A DNA stretch of 64,000 nucleotides from Geminicoccaceae bacterium. GTDB lineage: Bacteria > Pseudomonadota > Alphaproteobacteria > Geminicoccales > Geminicoccaceae. Of this stretch, positions 46,315-55,711 are shown piece by piece. The notes under the pieces are model-generated. The model searched no databases. It was not told the origin of the DNA and saw nothing but the letters and a program-made list of their open reading frames with translations. The first letter of the stretch is position 1. Every line of letters starts with the position of its first letter. Location: contig JANQPX010000009.1 of NCBI GenBank assembly GCA_028285265.1, forward strand, positions 28,714-92,713, read 5' to 3'. The translations under genes were made by a program, and so were the position numbers.

Positions 46315-47211
46315 TTAGCGAGACGTGCCCTGAATGGTTGCCACGAATTCACGGACAGCGGGACTTAGTGCCATTCCTTTACGCCAAACCGCGCCCACTC
46401 GGATGATCGGCAGTGCGCCGGCAACATCGCGGGACACGATCCGATCACCTTCGAGGGACCATGGTCGGTAAATCAAATCCGGCAGCAAGGCGACGCCGGC
46501 TCCTGAGGCAACAAGACTGCGCACGGCTTCGACCGAGCGTGTGCGGAAGGCGACCCTCACGGGCGTGCCAAACGCACGTAGCAGACGAACCGTCGCCTCC
46601 TCGATTTCGTCCACTGTGAGCATGATCAAAGGCTCGCCATCAAGGCTGCGCAGGCTGATATTCTCCTCACGCTCGAGTGGATGACCGATCGGCAGCCAAA
46701 GGCGGTAGGGTGAGACGGCGATGATGTCCGCCTGAAGAGCATCCAAATCGCGCTTCTCGGACATGACGACAACGGCTACGTCCAACTCGCCACCGATCAG
46801 GAGATGCTCGAGATAGTCGCCGTCATCCTCAACTGCCGAGATGCTGACAGCGGGATTTCGCCGACGAAAGCGCGCTAGCCCATCTGATAGCACATAGCCA
46901 GCGACGAGTGAGGTGACGCCGAGGGCAAGAGACCCCGATATCTGGCTTCGATCGTCGACAACCGCCTGTCTCGCGGTCGACACGCTCGTCAAAATGCCGG
47001 TGGCATGTCTTAGAAACACATGCCCCTCGCGCGTTAACTCCAAGCCGCGTGAGCGGCGTGTGAACAGGCCTATGCCAAGATCGGCCTCCAGCTCTTTCAA
47101 AGCACCACTAACGGCGGATTGGGAAAGGGCAAGTGTCTGAGCCGCCCCCGAGACTGTGCCCTCCTCAGAAATGGCGACAAAACACCGAAGCTGTTTGATC
47201 GTGAACGCCAT
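46315..47211 (-). CDS. LysR-family transcriptional regulator (polyamine locus)
   Basis: A 298-residue LysR-type regulator. HTH at the N-terminus (LRCFVAISEEGTVSGAAQTL) and an effector-binding domain from about residue 90. It lies upstream of ydcS on the same strand and is divergent to the second polyamine operon starting at 47485, so it is placed to control both. In E. coli the ydc operon has a GntR-type regulator (YdcR) in this position, so the regulator has been replaced here. No clear ribosome site is seen before its ATG. Confidence 0.93.
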   Translation of the reverse strand: MAFTIKQLRCFVAISEEGTVSGAAQTLALSQSAVSGALKELEADLGIGLFTRRSRGLELTREGHVFLRHATGILTSVSTARQAVVDDRSQISGSLALGVTSLVAGYVLSDGLARFRRRNPAVSISAVEDDGDYLEHLLIGGELDVAVVVMSEKRDLDALQADIIAVSPYRLWLPIGHPLEREENISLRSLDGEPLIMLTVDEIEEATVRLLRAFGTPVRVAFRTRSVEAVRSLVASGAGVALLPDLIYRPWSLEGDRIVSRDVAGALPIIRVGAVWRKGMALSPAVREFVATIQGTSR

Positions 47212-47484
47212 AGCTTAGGGGTATAGGGCATGGGGCGCCTGGAGACGACTCCCCAGACACATCTGCAGTCCATGGCGATCGAACGGTGCGCATGCCGAGA
47301 TCGCGCACAAGGATATTAGATCGGCACCCGGAGGAACGATCCCTGTTCGATCCCGATCGATTTGTCAGTCGGTAAACGCTCAGCAGTGGCTTGCTATCGG
47401 GACGGGGGTCAGCGAAGGTGAAGGACAAGAATGCGACGTCATTCGGGCATGACTATGTCGATTGCATCGACCAAAGGAGGTGAC

Positions 47485-48570
47485 ATGTTTCGGAAATCCG
47501 TATTGAAACTGACGACGTGCCTGGCCGGCACCGTGATGCTGATGGGGGTCTCGTCCGCCCAGGCTGAGACCCTTCGGTTGCTCACCTGGGGTAGCTATGC
47601 GCCCGACAATGTCATCAAGCTTTTCGAGGAAAAATACCCTGATATCACCGTCGAGGTCACCTTCTCGAACAACGAGGAGATGATCGCCAAACTTCGAGCA
47701 ACAGGCGGTGCCGGCTATGATCTCGCTCAACCAAGCCATGATCGGATCTTTGCGGCTCAGCTCGAATACAACATCTACAAACCGATCGATTTGTCCAAGA
47801 TCGACACAAGCGTGATGCAGGCTAACCTGCTCGACGGTGTGAAAGCCAACACCACAATCGACGGTGAGGTCTACTCGGTGCCGCATCAATGGGGCACGTC
47901 AGGACTGATGGCGGACAAGACGAAAGCACCCGACTTTAACAGCTGGGACGATCTCTGCGATCCTCAATATGCCGGACGTACGTCCATGCGTCTAAAGCGG
48001 ACGATCCTTCTAGGGACAGCATTTTCGCTTGGCCACGATCCGTTCGCTGCCTATGAAGATCTCGATAAATACCAGCAGATTCTGGACGAGGTGACCGAGA
48101 AGCTGATCACGTGCAAGGACAATGTCAAAGCCTATTGGCAAGGCGGTGACGATCTCTCGGCACTCATGCTTTCGGGTGAGGTCGTCGCTTCGGAGACATG
48201 GGATAGTACAGCCTATAAACTCTTCGACCAGAACCCAAACATCGTCTTCGTTCCGCCCGAAACGGGCGCACTGGCTTGGATCGATACCTTCACGATCCCG
48301 AGGAAGGGCGAGGCCGACGAGGCAGCCTATAAGTGGATTAACTTCGTGATGCAGCCGGAAATCGTTACCATGATGTCAGCGAGCACCGGCGCCATCGCTG
48401 CGGTTGACGGAGGCATTGATCTCCTGCCGGATGACAAAAAGTCAGCCGTCTCGGCAGCGTTCGACGATAACGCTCTTGCCAACCTCAAGTTCTTCGCCAA
48501 CATCCCGCCTGGCATTGAAGATATGGAAGGCAAAGCACTGGAGCGCATCAAAGCTGCGACGGGCGGCTGA
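47485..48570 (+). CDS. Polyamine-type ABC periplasmic binding protein
   Basis: A 361-residue secreted binding protein of the PotD/PotF group. Signal peptide residues 1-27 end near AQA. The mature start ETLRLLTWGSYAPDNVIKLFEEKYP is typical, and a PHQWGTSGLM segment follows. AAAGGAGGTGAC gives a near-perfect ribosome site before the ATG at 47485; an earlier in-frame ATG has none. It is the first gene of a four-gene operon in potFGHI order. The ligand may be putrescine or spermidine, or another small cation. Confidence 0.88.
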   Translation: MFRKSVLKLTTCLAGTVMLMGVSSAQAETLRLLTWGSYAPDNVIKLFEEKYPDITVEVTFSNNEEMIAKLRATGGAGYDLAQPSHDRIFAAQLEYNIYKPIDLSKIDTSVMQANLLDGVKANTTIDGEVYSVPHQWGTSGLMADKTKAPDFNSWDDLCDPQYAGRTSMRLKRTILLGTAFSLGHDPFAAYEDLDKYQQILDEVTEKLITCKDNVKAYWQGGDDLSALMLSGEVVASETWDSTAYKLFDQNPNIVFVPPETGALAWIDTFTIPRKGEADEAAYKWINFVMQPEIVTMMSASTGAIAAVDGGIDLLPDDKKSAVSAAFDDNALANLKFFANIPPGIEDMEGKALERIKAATGG

Positions 48571-48632
48571 GCGATCAAGCAATGATATCGGGAAGGCGGA
48601 TGGGCCTTCCCGATCCTTTCCGGTGACCCGTC

Positions 48633-49733
48633 ATGTTTGATCTTGTCTGTGAAAACGTCATCAAGCGTTTTGGGACGTTCACCGCCGTCGATGACGTGTC
48701 GTTCGATGTACCAAGCGGCTCGTTCTTCTCGATCCTGGGACCGAGTGGGTGCGGCAAGACCACATTGATGCGTATGATCGCTGGCTTCGAGGAACCCGCT
48801 GCCGGCGACATTAAGATCAAGGGAAACTCAGTCCTCGGCACGCCGCCGAACAAGCGCAACGTCAAGATGGTCTTTCAGCATCTTGCGCTGTTCCCGATGA
48901 TGAATGTTGGCGAGAATATCGCTTATGGCCTCCGCTGTCGCGGTATGGCCAGGGCGGACATCAAGCGTAGGGTCGGCGATGTTCTGGAGAGGATCGGTCT
49001 TCCCGGCGTGGGCGACAAGGAAGTTGATCAACTCTCTGGCGGTCAGAAACAACGCATCGCCATCGCGCGCTGCATGGTCTTGGAGCCGGATGTATTGCTC
49101 CTCGACGAGCCGCTCGGCGCGTTAGATCTCAAGCTTCGCGAGCATATGAAGATCGAACTCAAGCTTCTACAGCATCAGTTCGATACAACGTTTCTCTATA
49201 TCACCCATGACCAGTCAGAAGCGTTGGTGATGTCCGACAATGTGGCCGTGATGAATTCCGGACGGTTCGAACAGATCGGTACACCGCAGGAACTGTACCA
49301 CCATCCCAACACGGCCTTCGTCGCCGGATTCGTCGGCGATAGCAACCGCTGGAACGGGCGCGTCATCTCGACCGATGGCGAATTTGCCAAAATCGAAGAC
49401 TCATCCGGGGCGATGCTCATCTCGCGTCGCGCAGGCGAGCCGGCGCCAGCTGTAGGCGATGCCGTCGACGTTTTTGTACGCCCGGAGGCGATCCGTCTTC
49501 GGGCAAAGGATCTTGCTACAGGCGCCTCCTCAGGTGAAAACCTGCAGCCCGGCACGGTCGACAGTCTTCTGTTCAATGGTGCTAACAGCCGGGTTCTCGT
49601 ACGCATCGGGAACGACCAGCTCGTCGAGGTCGACTTCATACATGCCGATGGTGAAGCCAGTCTTAGCCAGGGTGATCATGTTGAGATGATCTGGTCGTCC
49701 AAGGACGCCCGTTGCTACTTTGCTCCGGGCTGA
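48633..49733 (+). CDS. Polyamine-type ABC ATP-binding protein (PotA/PotG type)
   Basis: A 366-residue ATPase with Walker A (GPSGCGKTT), Q loop (VFQHLALFPMM), signature LSGGQKQRIAIARCM, Walker B (VLLLDEPLGALD) and switch His (YITHDQSEALVM). A C-terminal TOBE-like domain starts around residue 240 and has the DAVDVFVRPEAI motif. It lies 62 bases after the binding-protein gene and six bases before the first permease. Confidence 0.92.
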   Translation: MFDLVCENVIKRFGTFTAVDDVSFDVPSGSFFSILGPSGCGKTTLMRMIAGFEEPAAGDIKIKGNSVLGTPPNKRNVKMVFQHLALFPMMNVGENIAYGLRCRGMARADIKRRVGDVLERIGLPGVGDKEVDQLSGGQKQRIAIARCMVLEPDVLLLDEPLGALDLKLREHMKIELKLLQHQFDTTFLYITHDQSEALVMSDNVAVMNSGRFEQIGTPQELYHHPNTAFVAGFVGDSNRWNGRVISTDGEFAKIEDSSGAMLISRRAGEPAPAVGDAVDVFVRPEAIRLRAKDLATGASSGENLQPGTVDSLLFNGANSRVLVRIGNDQLVEVDFIHADGEASLSQGDHVEMIWSSKDARCYFAPG

Positions 49734-49739
49734 TGATCC

Positions 49740-50606
49740 GTGGAACGGAACGACGCCCAACGCCTATCGCTGATCCTCCTGCTCACCCCGTTCCTGCTGT
49801 GGATCGTGCTCCTTATCATCCTGCCGCAACTCGGCATCACCGCACTCTCGTTGCGTGAAAAGATAAGCTATAAGGAATACGCCTACGGGTTCGGCAATTA
49901 CATCGAATTTCTGAACGAACCCATCTACTGGAACACCCTGCTACGAACCGCAGTGATCTCGATCTTGGTGACATTCCTAGCACTGCTGGTTGGTTTCCCA
50001 GTCGCCTATTACATCGCGAAGATCGCAAAGAAGCGCACGCGCGGTGCGCTCTTTATACTTTGCTTGCTGCCACTTTGGGTCAGCGATCTCGTGCGCGCGT
50101 TTGGCTGGATCGTCCTTTTGCGCGAGACCGGTATCGTCTCCGGTCTCCTGCAGTCGATAGGCATCATCGATACGCCAATCGAAATGCTCTACAACGACGT
50201 GACCGTGGTGATAGGGCTCGTTTATACCGTCGTCCTTTTCATGATCGTGCCGTTGGTCTCGACACTCGATGGCATGGACAACAGCCTGCTCGAAGCTGGT
50301 TATAACCTCGGCGGCGGCCGCCTCACGGTGCTACGACGCATTGTCATTCCCTATGCAATGCCCGGAATTGTCGCGGGCTGCATCATTGTTTTCATGCTGA
50401 CTGCCGGTAGCTATCTCACGCCGATTTTGCTTGGTGGCAAAAACAGTATGTGGTTCACCGAGCAGATCTATGATCAATTCATTACCCGCTATAACTGGGA
50501 GTCAGGCGCTACCTTTGGCGTGTTGCTGCTCGCCTTCACGTCGGCTGTGGTCTGGCTTGGCCTCAGACTGACCGGCCAAAATCTTGCCTCGACGGTCGCA
50601 AAATGA
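49740..50606 (+). CDS. Polyamine-type ABC permease (PotB/PotH type)
   Basis: A 288-residue inner-membrane permease with six predicted helices and the EAA loop LLEAGYNLGGGRLTVLRRIVIP. The start is a GTG six bases after the ATPase stop. Its stop overlaps the next permease start by ATGA, so the two are translated together. Confidence 0.88.
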   Translation: MERNDAQRLSLILLLTPFLLWIVLLIILPQLGITALSLREKISYKEYAYGFGNYIEFLNEPIYWNTLLRTAVISILVTFLALLVGFPVAYYIAKIAKKRTRGALFILCLLPLWVSDLVRAFGWIVLLRETGIVSGLLQSIGIIDTPIEMLYNDVTVVIGLVYTVVLFMIVPLVSTLDGMDNSLLEAGYNLGGGRLTVLRRIVIPYAMPGIVAGCIIVFMLTAGSYLTPILLGGKNSMWFTEQIYDQFITRYNWESGATFGVLLLAFTSAVVWLGLRLTGQNLASTVAK

Positions 50607-51475
50607 ACGTCGCCGCACCACAATCGGCAGCGCTTCGGTGGATCTACAATCTTTATTTGATCGCCTTCTTCATCTATTTGGCGGCGCCCCTCGCTGCAGC
50701 GGCTGTGTTCGCCTTTAACGACTCGCTATTCCCCACTCTGCCGTGGAAGGGCTTTACCCTCGATTGGTTCTTCAACGACACCGAGCCGAAGCTCGGTATG
50801 TTTCATGATCGTCGTCTACTAAGGGGTTTGCAGAACTCGCTTTTTGTCGGTCTGATCGTTTCCGCGATGTCGGTTGCAGCAGGTACGACCAACGCTTTTC
50901 TGTTCGAGCGCCGGAACTTTCCGGGAAAACAGGTCCTCTACATCTTCATGATTGTGCCGCTGGTTATCCCCGGTGTCATCCTCGGTATTTCAATCCTCGT
51001 CCTTGCCAGCAGTATTGCTAACAGCGTCGAAGAAACATTCGGGTATGATTGGTCGCTTTTGAGACCAGGTCTGTTCCTGGTTATCCTTGGTCAATTCTCG
51101 TTCCTGACTACCATCACGTCTCTCGTGATTGCAGCCCGACTTCGTAAGTTCGACATCTCTTTGGAAGAAGCCGCTCTCAATCTCGGCGCCAGCAGGCTCC
51201 GCGTTCTTCTAACAATCACCCTGCCCTTTTTGGCGCCGGCCATGATCGCAGCGTTCCTCGTCGCATTCCTAGTTTCATTCGAAAACTTCAACACCACGCT
51301 TATGCTTGTCGGCTCGGACGCACCGCTGACCATCACGATGTATGACCGCATGGTCAAAGTTGGCTCAACACCCGTTCTGAATGCTGTCTCCGTCTTCTTG
51401 ATGATCGGCTCTGGCACCCTCGCCTTGATCAGCATCATCGTGCAGCGGGAGAAGAAGACCGACACGAAATCGTAG
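50603..51475 (+). CDS. Polyamine-type ABC permease (PotC/PotI type)
   Basis: A 290-residue inner-membrane permease, six predicted helices, EAA loop LEEAALNLGASRLRVLLTITLP. It closes the operon. About 40 bases after its stop a hairpin (CTCTTG/CAAGAG, extended by GTAGG/CCTAC, 51478-51513) is present without a U-tract. Confidence 0.88.
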   Translation: MNVAAPQSAALRWIYNLYLIAFFIYLAAPLAAAAVFAFNDSLFPTLPWKGFTLDWFFNDTEPKLGMFHDRRLLRGLQNSLFVGLIVSAMSVAAGTTNAFLFERRNFPGKQVLYIFMIVPLVIPGVILGISILVLASSIANSVEETFGYDWSLLRPGLFLVILGQFSFLTTITSLVIAARLRKFDISLEEAALNLGASRLRVLLTITLPFLAPAMIAAFLVAFLVSFENFNTTLMLVGSDAPLTITMYDRMVKVGSTPVLNAVSVFLMIGSGTLALISIIVQREKKTDTKS

Positions 51476-51663
51476 TCGTAGGTCCTCTTGCTCCATCAAG
51501 AGCCAATGCCTACCGTGGCGCTTCACATAAACAGTGATAAAGTCTCCGTTCAGGGATTGCCCCCTGCATCTTGACGATGTTGAGGCTCCTAGATCACGCA
51601 CGAGTCCCTTCGGTGTATGTGGCGGCCTGCCAGGCACGCAGCTAGCGATGGTGGAGGAAAAGG

Positions 51664-52080
51664 ATGGACCTAGAACGAGCCATAGAAATTGCTGTTTCAG
51701 CCCATAAGGGACAGGTCGATAAGGCAGGAAGACCTTATGTGCTTCATCCACTGCGTATTATGTTCGCACTCAAGACGGATGAGGAGAAGATCGTCGGGGT
51801 TCTTCACGATGTTGTCGAAGACAGCAATTGGACATTCGATGATCTTCAAGATGAAGGTTTTTCGGTTGTCGTTATTGAAGCTCTGAAGTCTGTTACAAAG
51901 ATCGAAGGTGAAGAATATTCGGCTTTCGTCCGGCGGGCCTATGACAACCCAATTGGTAAACGTGTGAAGATGGCTGACATCACCGACAATATGGACCTCA
52001 AACGGCTTGCTGAATTGAATGAAAAAGACTTTGAACGACTGAAGAAATATCGAAAAGCACTTACGGTGTTGCAGTCATGA
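51664..52080 (+). CDS. Small HD-domain hydrolase (MESH1/SpoT-hydrolase-like)
   Basis: A 138-residue protein like the hydrolase domain of RelA/SpoT. AHKGQVDKAGRPYVLHPLRI gives the first His ligands, VGVLHDVVEDSNWT the HD pair, and VKMADITDNMDLK the distal Asp-containing segment. No synthetase or regulatory domain is attached, so it resembles a stand-alone small alarmone hydrolase. GGAGGAAAAGG precedes the ATG. Whether it acts on (p)ppGpp is inference from the family. Confidence 0.8.
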   Translation: MDLERAIEIAVSAHKGQVDKAGRPYVLHPLRIMFALKTDEEKIVGVLHDVVEDSNWTFDDLQDEGFSVVVIEALKSVTKIEGEEYSAFVRRAYDNPIGKRVKMADITDNMDLKRLAELNEKDFERLKKYRKALTVLQS

Positions 52081-52284
52081 TCTGAAACAGTTTGATTGTC
52101 GGAAAGGAACATTCCACCTGCCGATTCGGTGCTGCTGGATGAGTTAAGAAGCTTTGTCTTATTGGATGATCGGAGGCGTTCGTCGAACGAAGGCTGGTCA
52201 CGAGCATTTCTGAAGAGAATTCAACGACATCTTTGATAGTTCGGACCGCTGCTTTGGCCAGCATCATGCCTCATTCGGCGCTGA

Positions 52285-53124
52285 CTATAGTTTGAAGACA
52301 GCGCCTTCAAGACCCTTTGATACGCGAAAGCTCGGTTTGAAACGGTCTAATGACTGGGAGAGCAAACGGTCTAACGTTGCGTCATCATATGACGGGTCAT
52401 GATGGAATGGCACCAGAACACTTGCGTCCGTCAGCGATGCGAACTCAAACGCATGACGATAACTGCTGTGGCCGTATCCAATATGCTGAGCGTAGTCTTG
52501 ATCGCTATACTGGGCATCATGAATCAAGAGATCGGCCTCTCGGGCCAGCTCATACCCTGAGATCCAAGCAGCGTCGGGCCAAGCGCCTGTGGTCTGGCAA
52601 AGAGCGGGTTCGTGATCGGGGATATAGGCGATGACATGGTCATCAAGGCCGATACGGTAGCCAAGGGTTGGATCGGGATGGCAAACGAGCGAGGCATCGA
52701 TCTTGAATTGATTGACATGAAACGTATCCATAGGCACCTCGTGACAAGTGACGGACGGCAAGTCACGAAGGTGGACAGGGAACAGCGGCGGCGAAAGATA
52801 GCGAGATAGTCGAGCTTCCAACGAATGCGTGCTGCTGGCGGGTCCCCAGATATGAACGTCGGTGTCAGGACGAACGAGTGGGTTGAAAAAACCAAGCCCT
52901 TGGATGTGATCCATGTGCAGATGTGTCAAAAGGATATCGATGCGTTTGGCGTCTGCTGGAATTCTCTCTCCTAGCCGACGAATGCCGGTGCCCGCGTCAA
53001 GGACCAAGATCGTCCCGTCGTCACCGGCAATTTCGACAGTCGATGTATTGCCGCCATACCGAGCTGTTTCTGGGCCAGGCGTAGGCAACGAACCTCGGGT
53101 GCCATAAAGCGTGACATGCATCAT
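52285..53124 (-). CDS. MBL-fold metallo-hydrolase
   Basis: A 279-residue metallo-beta-lactamase-fold hydrolase. The start MHVTLYGTRGSLPTPGPETARYGGNTS is typical of the cyclic-phosphodiesterase-like group, and THLHMDHIQGLGFF is the HxHxDH metal motif. Further metal ligands appear in LIHDAQYSD and VPFHHDP. The start codon overlaps the stop of the PAS-domain gene by ATGA, so the two are translationally coupled. Substrate unknown. Confidence 0.86.
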   Translation of the reverse strand: MMHVTLYGTRGSLPTPGPETARYGGNTSTVEIAGDDGTILVLDAGTGIRRLGERIPADAKRIDILLTHLHMDHIQGLGFFNPLVRPDTDVHIWGPASSTHSLEARLSRYLSPPLFPVHLRDLPSVTCHEVPMDTFHVNQFKIDASLVCHPDPTLGYRIGLDDHVIAYIPDHEPALCQTTGAWPDAAWISGYELAREADLLIHDAQYSDQDYAQHIGYGHSSYRHAFEFASLTDASVLVPFHHDPSYDDATLDRLLSQSLDRFKPSFRVSKGLEGAVFKL

Positions 53125-53510
53125 GGCGACATCTCCCAAAAGAGTGCCATCGCGCCTATAAACTCGCCGTGAAGACCTGTGATGGGGATCGCCGTCACCT
53201 CTATATTGTGCAAGGCACCGTTAAGGCCACAAATCGTGAACCGCTTATGCGCGGGCTTGAAGGTTCTTAATGTCACCATCAGCGGTAGATCTTCTGGTGC
53301 GATCGGATTGCTTTGATCATCTACGGGGCTAAACGCGGACGACCACTCCTCAGCTGGCATCTCGCCCGTATCATCGAATCGACGTCCTAAAATGGTCTCA
53401 GCCGGTTCATTGTAGAAAAGTAGATTGCCCTTTGGATCAACGAGGAAGACAGGAACGCTCAATTGCGTGGCGAGTTGCCGTGTTAAAATGATCTGAATGG
53501 GATAGCTCAT
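53121..53510 (-). CDS. Single PAS-domain protein
   Basis: A 129-residue protein made of one PAS domain: LSVPVFLVDPKGNLLFYNEPAETILGRRFDD is the N-terminal cap and first strands, and GLHGEFIGAMALFWEM the last strands. The ATG at 53510 has GAGG eight bases upstream; a longer open frame has no such site. No output domain is attached. Its stop overlaps the start of the MBL-fold hydrolase gene, so it may act as a sensor subunit for that enzyme. Confidence 0.78.
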   Translation of the reverse strand: MSYPIQIILTRQLATQLSVPVFLVDPKGNLLFYNEPAETILGRRFDDTGEMPAEEWSSAFSPVDDQSNPIAPEDLPLMVTLRTFKPAHKRFTICGLNGALHNIEVTAIPITGLHGEFIGAMALFWEMSP

Positions 53511-53646
53511 ACGCCAACCTCGCGACGAAAGAGAATCACTAACGCGATTGGCTCCTGCATGGGTTGATGAGGTGCACCAGTAGCTAGCTTGCACACTTGA
53601 GCTTGACGATGCAACGACTGAAGCGTGATGGTTAGTAGGATAGGTC

Positions 53647-54270
53647 ATGTATCGGCAGGCTACGCTTTTGACGACTTTTCGCCCATCTCTCATCATCATG
53701 ATTTGTATCAGCGTTGCTGTCGCGTTTGTCTCCCTACGATTTGTGCTGTTGGGATTGGACGATGCCTTTGGCGGAACTGGATCCTTTCGGGCGGATCAAA
53801 AGACCCTCTTGACCATACATGTCGTCGCTGGGCCACTCGCGCTTATCTTCGGAGCGATCCAATTTCTTGCTGCCTTGCGCGTGCATTGGCCGTCGATTCA
53901 TCGTTGGATTGGCCGTGTCTATGTGGCCGCGGTGGTGACTGGTGGGCTCTCAGGTCTTCTGATTGCGCCAAGCGTTCCTGGTGGTTGGCTGTCGGCACTC
54001 GGTTTTGGAGCGCTTGCGATCCTTTGGCTTGGGAGCACGGGAGTTGCCTTTGTTCATGCCCGCGCGCGCCGAATCACCGCCCACAGAAGCTGGATGATCC
54101 GATCCTTCGCGTTGACTTTTGCTGCGGTGACGTTGCGCATTTATCTGCCGATGTTCTTCGTTGGAGGGATGGACTATGACGCTGCGGCACCTTGGCTTGC
54201 CTGGATCTGCTGGGTGCCGAATCTGATCATCGCAGAACTCTGGCTGATCAAGCCAGGCCGCGCGACATAA
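53647..54270 (+). CDS. DUF2306 membrane protein
   Basis: A 207-residue integral membrane protein with five or so helices. HVVAGPLALIFGAIQFL, HRWIGRVYVAAVVTGGLSGL and HRSWMIRSFALTFAAVTLR carry the conserved histidines of DUF2306, a cytochrome b561-like set that may hold heme. AGGATAGGTC precedes the ATG. It diverges from the PAS-MBL pair. Function unknown. Confidence 0.85.
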   Translation: MYRQATLLTTFRPSLIIMICISVAVAFVSLRFVLLGLDDAFGGTGSFRADQKTLLTIHVVAGPLALIFGAIQFLAALRVHWPSIHRWIGRVYVAAVVTGGLSGLLIAPSVPGGWLSALGFGALAILWLGSTGVAFVHARARRITAHRSWMIRSFALTFAAVTLRIYLPMFFVGGMDYDAAAPWLAWICWVPNLIIAELWLIKPGRAT

Positions 54271-54642
54271 CAATCATAACAGAGCTCTACACAAATCCCT
54301 GCGGTCATGGGCGTCGATGGCGTCATCTCTTCGCTTGCTGGCCCCCACCTAGCTGTATCTAAGCAGGTTGGTCTGGCGTCATGGGAATGTCGGTTGCCCA
54401 ACATCTCTGACAAGTTGGATTTGAAAAATCCCGATGGGTTGATTTCATCTTGGTCGTGCTGGTTATCTTGGCCTACTGCACTCTTGATGCCCGGCCTTGT
54501 TGCCGGCCTGGTGAAAGAGAACTCATCCATCTTATCCCCATGCTTCTTTCGACAGTTGGCCGAACCGCTGACAATGGAGGTCTAGCGACAAGCACTGCGT
54601 GCGAGCGCACCCACTGCCAGATCGGTCCTGCTCGTCGTTACG
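54271..54642. other. Intergenic stretch between convergent genes
   Basis: About 370 bases between the DUF2306 gene and the dapA-like gene. Open frames exist on both strands but lack ribosome sites and recognisable domains. No clear terminator was found. Confidence 0.4.
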
Positions 54643-55542
54643 TCACGTGGTTACGCGCTCAATTTCGCGATCAATTCGATGGGCGAGGCCCTTTGAAACA
54701 GGCGTTAACGGCAACCGCACTTCAGGGCTGGCGATTAAGCCAAGACGCCACAACCAATACTTAATCGATGCGACGCTTGGTTCGCTAAACAACAGATTTG
54801 GCAAGTCGACTAGTCGGTGCCAATCAAATAGTGCGCTCTTTCGATTACCATGTCGCCATTCATTTAAGACGTCGGCAAATGCTTGTGTTTGAATATGGGC
54901 AGAAGCCAAAATACCGCCATCAGCCCCAAAGGTCAGAGCATCATAAAATGCCACATCTTCGCCAGTCAGAACGGCAAAGTTGTCTGGACGATGCCGCAAA
55001 AGCTCGAACGACTGCTTCGGGTCGGCGCAGCAGTCTTTGACGCCGACCACGTTGGTGCGTTCTGCCAAGACCATCATCGTGTCGTTATTCAGATTAACGC
55101 CCGTACGATAAGGAATATTGTAAATGATGATGGGACGAACCGTGCTATCAGCCAGTGTTGAGAAGTGTTGCAGTAGCCCATCTTGCGACGGACGCGAGTA
55201 ATATGGACAAGCGATGAGATAGCCGTCAATCGGCCACGATTCCATGCGCTCGACCGCTCCGACGACCTTGCGGGTGTCACTTCCCGTTAGTCCGACATAA
55301 AGCGGTAACCTCTTTCCCACCTCGACATACGCGGTCGACGTGATGGATACGAGTTGCTCGACTTCCCATTCATCCAGCGTGAGGCCTTCGCCCGTGGTGG
55401 CACCTAGAATGAGGCCGTCGATAGGCATCGCCAAATAGTGTTTCACGATCCGTCGCACCGAGTGTTCATCGAGCGCGCCATCGCGAAACGGCGTAATAAG
55501 CGGGAGCCATAGCCCCTGCGGGTCTGATCGATGGTGTTCCAT
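54643..55542 (-). CDS. Dihydrodipicolinate synthase (DapA) family aldolase
   Basis: A 299-residue class I aldolase fold. GATTGEGLTLDEWE carries the substrate-loop Thr-Thr, IIYNIPYRTGVNL the Tyr of the proton relay, and GVKDCCADP the Schiff-base Lys. It could be DapA itself or a paralogue (N-acetylneuraminate lyase or KDG/KDPG-type). An attenuator-like leader (55581-55711) lies directly upstream, which suggests tight control. AGGAG lies ten bases before the start. Confidence 0.87.
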   Translation of the reverse strand: MEHHRSDPQGLWLPLITPFRDGALDEHSVRRIVKHYLAMPIDGLILGATTGEGLTLDEWEVEQLVSITSTAYVEVGKRLPLYVGLTGSDTRKVVGAVERMESWPIDGYLIACPYYSRPSQDGLLQHFSTLADSTVRPIIIYNIPYRTGVNLNNDTMMVLAERTNVVGVKDCCADPKQSFELLRHRPDNFAVLTGEDVAFYDALTFGADGGILASAHIQTQAFADVLNEWRHGNRKSALFDWHRLVDLPNLLFSEPSVASIKYWLWRLGLIASPEVRLPLTPVSKGLAHRIDREIERVTT

Positions 55543-55580
55543 GATATCTCATCTCCTGTAAAGCCAGGGACGAGACCAAC

Positions 55581-55607
55581 AAAAAACCCCGTCCAATCCG
55601 GCGGGGT
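55581..55607 (-). terminator. Intrinsic terminator in the leader of the DapA-family gene
   Basis: On the minus strand the stem ACCCCGCC/GG(A)CGGGGT, with a GGATT loop, is followed by TTTTT. It lies 39 bases upstream of the aldolase start, within the transcribed leader, so it would stop transcription before the gene unless an alternative fold forms. Confidence 0.7.
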
Positions 55608-55633
55608 CCAGCTCGATCCGTTCTTGACGTTAT

Positions 55634-55711
55634 CTATTGCGCGCAGCGAGCTCCGGTCCCCAATGATGGGGCCCGTTTTTGCTTCGCAACAGTGATGCGT
55701 CGTCGGATCAT
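55634..55711 (-). promoter_or_regulatory. Candidate leader peptide frame of an attenuator
   Basis: A 25-codon frame starts at 55711, has three consecutive Arg codons at positions 3-5, spans an upstream hairpin (55655-55673, GGCCCC/GGGGACC) and ends just before the terminator hairpin. On the minus strand TTGACA (55742-55747) sits 31 bases upstream of its ATG as a possible -35. No clear ribosome site is seen, so translation is uncertain. Confidence 0.4.

Noticed and set aside
51478..51513. Hairpin after the last permease gene as a terminator
   Set aside because: The stem is clear but no U-tract follows, so it is not called as a Rho-independent terminator.
55655..55680. Plus-strand terminator in the dapA leader region
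   Set aside because: The hairpin is followed by TTTTT on the plus strand, but no plus-strand gene ends nearby; the leader reading on the minus strand explains it better.
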